From NCBI GenBank assembly GCA_002329645.1, contig DCTS01000091.1:215-39112 (forward strand): DNA of 38,898 nt. The letters run 5' to 3'. The notes beneath the pieces were generated by a model. It had not been told where the DNA came from, made no database searches, and saw nothing but the letters and a program-made list of their open reading frames with translations. The first letter of the stretch is position 1. Each line of letters opens with the position of its first letter. The position numbers and the translations under genes were made by a program. This DNA comes from Lachnoclostridium sp. UBA1434 (lineage in GTDB: Bacteria > Bacillota > Clostridia > Lachnospirales > Lachnospiraceae). This document shows, piece by piece, positions 36,613-38,898 of the stretch.

Positions 36613-38898
36613 TTACTTGCGTTTCTGTACTAAAGCCATTAGTCCGTGAGGCCCTTCATCTATTTCTATGGTGTCACCCTCATTAACCTGGTCGCTTAAT
36701 ATAAGCCTTGCGCTAAGTGTCTCCACGTTTTTCTGCAGGAAGCGCTTCAAAGGCCTTGCCCCAAATGCCGGATCATATGAGCTTTCAACAATATAATCCT
36801 TCGCCCCGGGTGTTAACATGACGGTGATTTCCCTGTCTGCAAGACGCTTATTAAGATCTGCCGTCATTAGATCAATTATATCGTTGATATTATTTCTGGT
36901 AAGAGGCCTGAACATAATGATTTCGTCCAGACGGTTCAAAAATTCCGGCCGTAAGGAAGCCCTGAGCTCCTTCATCACCATATTCTCCACCTCGCTGCTT
37001 ATTTCACCGCTTTCATCCGCTCCTTCCAGAAGGTATCTTGAACCTATATTGGAGGTCAGGATTATAATTGTATTCTTAAAATCCACCGTTCTTCCCTGGG
37101 AATCGGTAATCCTTCCGTCATCCAATACCTGAAGCAGCACATTGAATACATCGGGATGGGCCTTCTCCACCTCGTCGAAAAGAATGACCGAGTAAGGCTT
37201 CCTGCGAACCGCTTCCGTGATCTGCCCGCCTTCTTCGTATCCCACATATCCCGGAGGCGCTCCGATAAGCCTTGCAACGGAATGCTTCTCCATGTATTCG
37301 CTCATATCAATCCTGACCATGTTCTGTTCATTATCAAACAGGCTCTCGGCCAAAGCCTTGGCAAGCTCGGTCTTGCCCACACCCGTAGGGCCTAGGAACA
37401 GGAAGGATCCTATGGGCTTCTTCGGATCCTTTATGCCCGCCTTGGAACGCAGTATTGCATCCGATACCTTATCCACCCCTTCATCCTGTCCAATAACACG
37501 CTTGTGAAGCTCCAAGCTTAAATTAAGGGTCTTGTTCCTTTCGCTCTCCGTAAGCTTTGTAACCGGTATACCTGTCCAGCGGGATACAATTTTGGCTATC
37601 TCCTCTTCGCTGACATTTTCATGGACAAGGGTAAAGTCATCCTCCCTGATCTTCTCTTCCTCAAGGCGCAGCTGGTTCTGAAGCTGGGGAAGCCTTCCGT
37701 ACTTAAGCTCGGCCGCTTTGTTAAGGTCATAATTGCGCTCGGCAACCTCAATCTCATTATTCAAGGCTTCCATCTCTTCCCTGAGCTTATGGATTCTTTC
37801 AATTGCAGCCCTCTCATTGTCCCACTGTAATTTGGCATTGGCAAATTCCTCCCTGAGTTCCGACAGCTCCTTTGAAAGCTCGGCAAGCCTCTCTTTGCTC
37901 AGCCTGTCCTCCTCCTTCTTAAGGGCAGCCTCCTCTATCTCAAGCTGCATAATCCTTCTTTGCAGATCATCCAGCTCGGTAGGCATGGAATCCAGCTCCG
38001 TCTTAATTAGGGCGCAGGCTTCATCCACAAGATCTATTGCCTTATCCGGCAGGAACCTGTCGGAAATGTATCGGTTGGAAAGTACTGCTGCGCTTACCAG
38101 CGCACTGTCCGATATCTTAACGCCGTGGAACACCTCATAGCGTTCCTTTAGTCCTCTTAGGATGGATATGGTATCCTCAACGGTCGGCTCGTCCACCATA
38201 ACAGGCTGGAATCTCCTTTCCAGAGCGGCATCCTTCTCTATATACTTGCGGTATTCATTTAGCGTGGTGGCTCCTATGCAATGAAGCTCACCCCTGGCAA
38301 GCATCGGCTTGAGCATATTGCCGGCGTCCATGGAGCCTTCGGTCCTGCCCGCACCGACTATGGTATGGAGCTCGTCAATGAACAGGATTATCCTTCCCTC
38401 GCTCTTTTTAATCTCCTCCAGCACAGCCTTAAGCCTTTCCTCGAATTCGCCCCTGTACTTGGCTCCCGCTACAAGAGCGCCCATATCCAGCGCAAACAGC
38501 CTCTTGTCCTTAAGCGACTGAGGGACATCACCCTTTACAATCCTTTGCGCAAGCCCTTCTGCCACAGCAGTCTTTCCCACACCGGGCTCGCCGATTAAGA
38601 CAGGGTTGTTCTTGGTCTTTCTTGAAAGTATGCGTATAACATTCCTTATCTCACTGTCCCGCCCTATGACAGGGTCCAGCTTCTGCTCTTTGGCTCTTGC
38701 CACCAGGTCATAACCATACTTTTCAAGGGTATCATAGGTAACCTCCGGATTGTCGCTGACCACCCTCTGATTGCCCCGTACCGTCTGAAGCGCCTTAAGA
38801 AACCTATCCCTTGTGATATTAAAGTCATTAAGCAGAGGCTTCACATTTCTGCCCGGATTTTTCAGCATGGCCAGGAACAAGTGCTCCACGGAAACATA
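36613..38898 (-). CDS. clpB: ATP-dependent disaggregase ClpB (N-terminus outside window)
   Basis: This Hsp100 AAA+ chaperone disaggregates proteins together with DnaK. The visible 761 residues lack roughly the first 100 (the N-domain), which lie past the right edge. AAA-1 has Walker A GEPGVGKTAVAEGLA and Walker B ILFIDELHTIVGAG. The long coiled-coil middle domain (residues about 310-430 of the visible part, rich in Glu, Lys and Arg) distinguishes ClpB from ClpC or ClpA. AAA-2 has GPTGVGKTELAKALAE and VILFDEVEKAHPDVFN. The C-terminal D2-small domain (FGARPLKRFLQKNVE) is complete. No ClpP-binding IGF loop is seen between the Walker B and the C-terminus. Its promoter and any CIRCE or CtsR site are not in the window. 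Confidence 0.95.
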   Translation of the reverse strand, partial: YVSVEHLFLAMLKNPGRNVKPLLNDFNITRDRFLKALQTVRGNQRVVSDNPEVTYDTLEKYGYDLVARAKEQKLDPVIGRDSEIRNVIRILSRKTKNNPVLIGEPGVGKTAVAEGLAQRIVKGDVPQSLKDKRLFALDMGALVAGAKYRGEFEERLKAVLEEIKKSEGRIILFIDELHTIVGAGRTEGSMDAGNMLKPMLARGELHCIGATTLNEYRKYIEKDAALERRFQPVMVDEPTVEDTISILRGLKERYEVFHGVKISDSALVSAAVLSNRYISDRFLPDKAIDLVDEACALIKTELDSMPTELDDLQRRIMQLEIEEAALKKEEDRLSKERLAELSKELSELREEFANAKLQWDNERAAIERIHKLREEMEALNNEIEVAERNYDLNKAAELKYGRLPQLQNQLRLEEEKIREDDFTLVHENVSEEEIAKIVSRWTGIPVTKLTESERNKTLNLSLELHKRVIGQDEGVDKVSDAILRSKAGIKDPKKPIGSFLFLGPTGVGKTELAKALAESLFDNEQNMVRIDMSEYMEKHSVARLIGAPPGYVGYEEGGQITEAVRRKPYSVILFDEVEKAHPDVFNVLLQVLDDGRITDSQGRTVDFKNTIIILTSNIGSRYLLEGADESGEISSEVENMVMKELRASLRPEFLNRLDEIIMFRPLTRNNINDIIDLMTADLNKRLADREITVMLTPGAKDYIVESSYDPAFGARPLKRFLQKNVETLSARLILSDQVNEGDTIEIDEGPHGLMALVQKRK

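Overview
This window reads as chromosomal DNA of an anaerobic, endospore-forming Firmicute of class Clostridia, most likely a Lachnospiraceae-type organism (inference). The support is gene content: SpoIIR, a SPOCS/LysM coat-type protein and Veg (spore-former), an electron-bifurcating type [FeFe]-hydrogenase operon (strict anaerobe), a DarA c-di-AMP receptor, a trigger-factor-like lipoprotein, an ileS T-box leader, strong GGAGG ribosome binding sites and AT-rich sigma-A promoters. No tRNA, rRNA, CRISPR array, transposase or prophage gene was seen.

Layout. 1-2013 (minus): ribokinase-family sugar kinase followed by a BMP/PnrA-type nucleoside-binding lipoprotein that runs off the left edge. 2259-4274 (plus): QueT transporter, SpoU rRNA methyltransferase and an RsmC-like methyltransferase, closed by a terminator. 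4386-5777 (minus): asnS. 6119-10904 (minus): a six-gene operon of degenerate GGDEF protein, DRTGG protein, small HATPase, sensory-type [FeFe]-hydrogenase-like protein, second DRTGG protein and PHP phosphoesterase. 11158-16235 (plus, divergent): the NAD-linked hydrogenase operon NuoE-like / HATPase / 2Fe-2S / NuoF-like / HydA. 16236-17850: a repeat-rich gap, a small protein resembling the DUF1874 (STIV B116) family, and a PerR-type Fur regulator with an operator-like palindrome on its promoter. 17855-22923 (minus): trigger-factor-like lipoprotein, darA, and ileS behind a T-box leader. 23528-31044 (plus): pncB, a VanY-type carboxypeptidase with an unusual 12-residue repeat tail, plsC, a small membrane protein, a CapA-family protein and spoIIR. 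31174-32052: ispE. 32114-38898 (minus): small membrane protein, DUF5610-like protein, SPOCS/LysM protein, veg, a PrcB-like lipoprotein and clpB, which runs off the right edge.

How it fits together. Most genes are housekeeping (tRNA charging, NAD and isoprenoid precursor synthesis, phospholipid synthesis, proteostasis, sporulation). The coherent specialised block is 6.1-16.2 kb: a catalytic hydrogenase operon facing a signalling-type operon that contains an H-cluster protein with altered ligand-loop motifs. This looks like a hydrogen or redox sensing module for the hydrogenase; that role is inferred from composition and position.

The intergenic DNA is unusually rich in short tandem repeats (13, 16, 24, 26 and 32 bp periods) and in nested hairpins with an outer stem around an inner hairpin. 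Two of these (about 5.85 and 16.38 kb) are diverged copies of one element. The best leads for something undescribed are the hydrogenase signalling cassette, the DUF1874-like protein behind a 26-bp repeat array, the 12-residue solenoid-like tail on the carboxypeptidase, and the array of Shine-Dalgarno-containing repeats ahead of the CapA gene.
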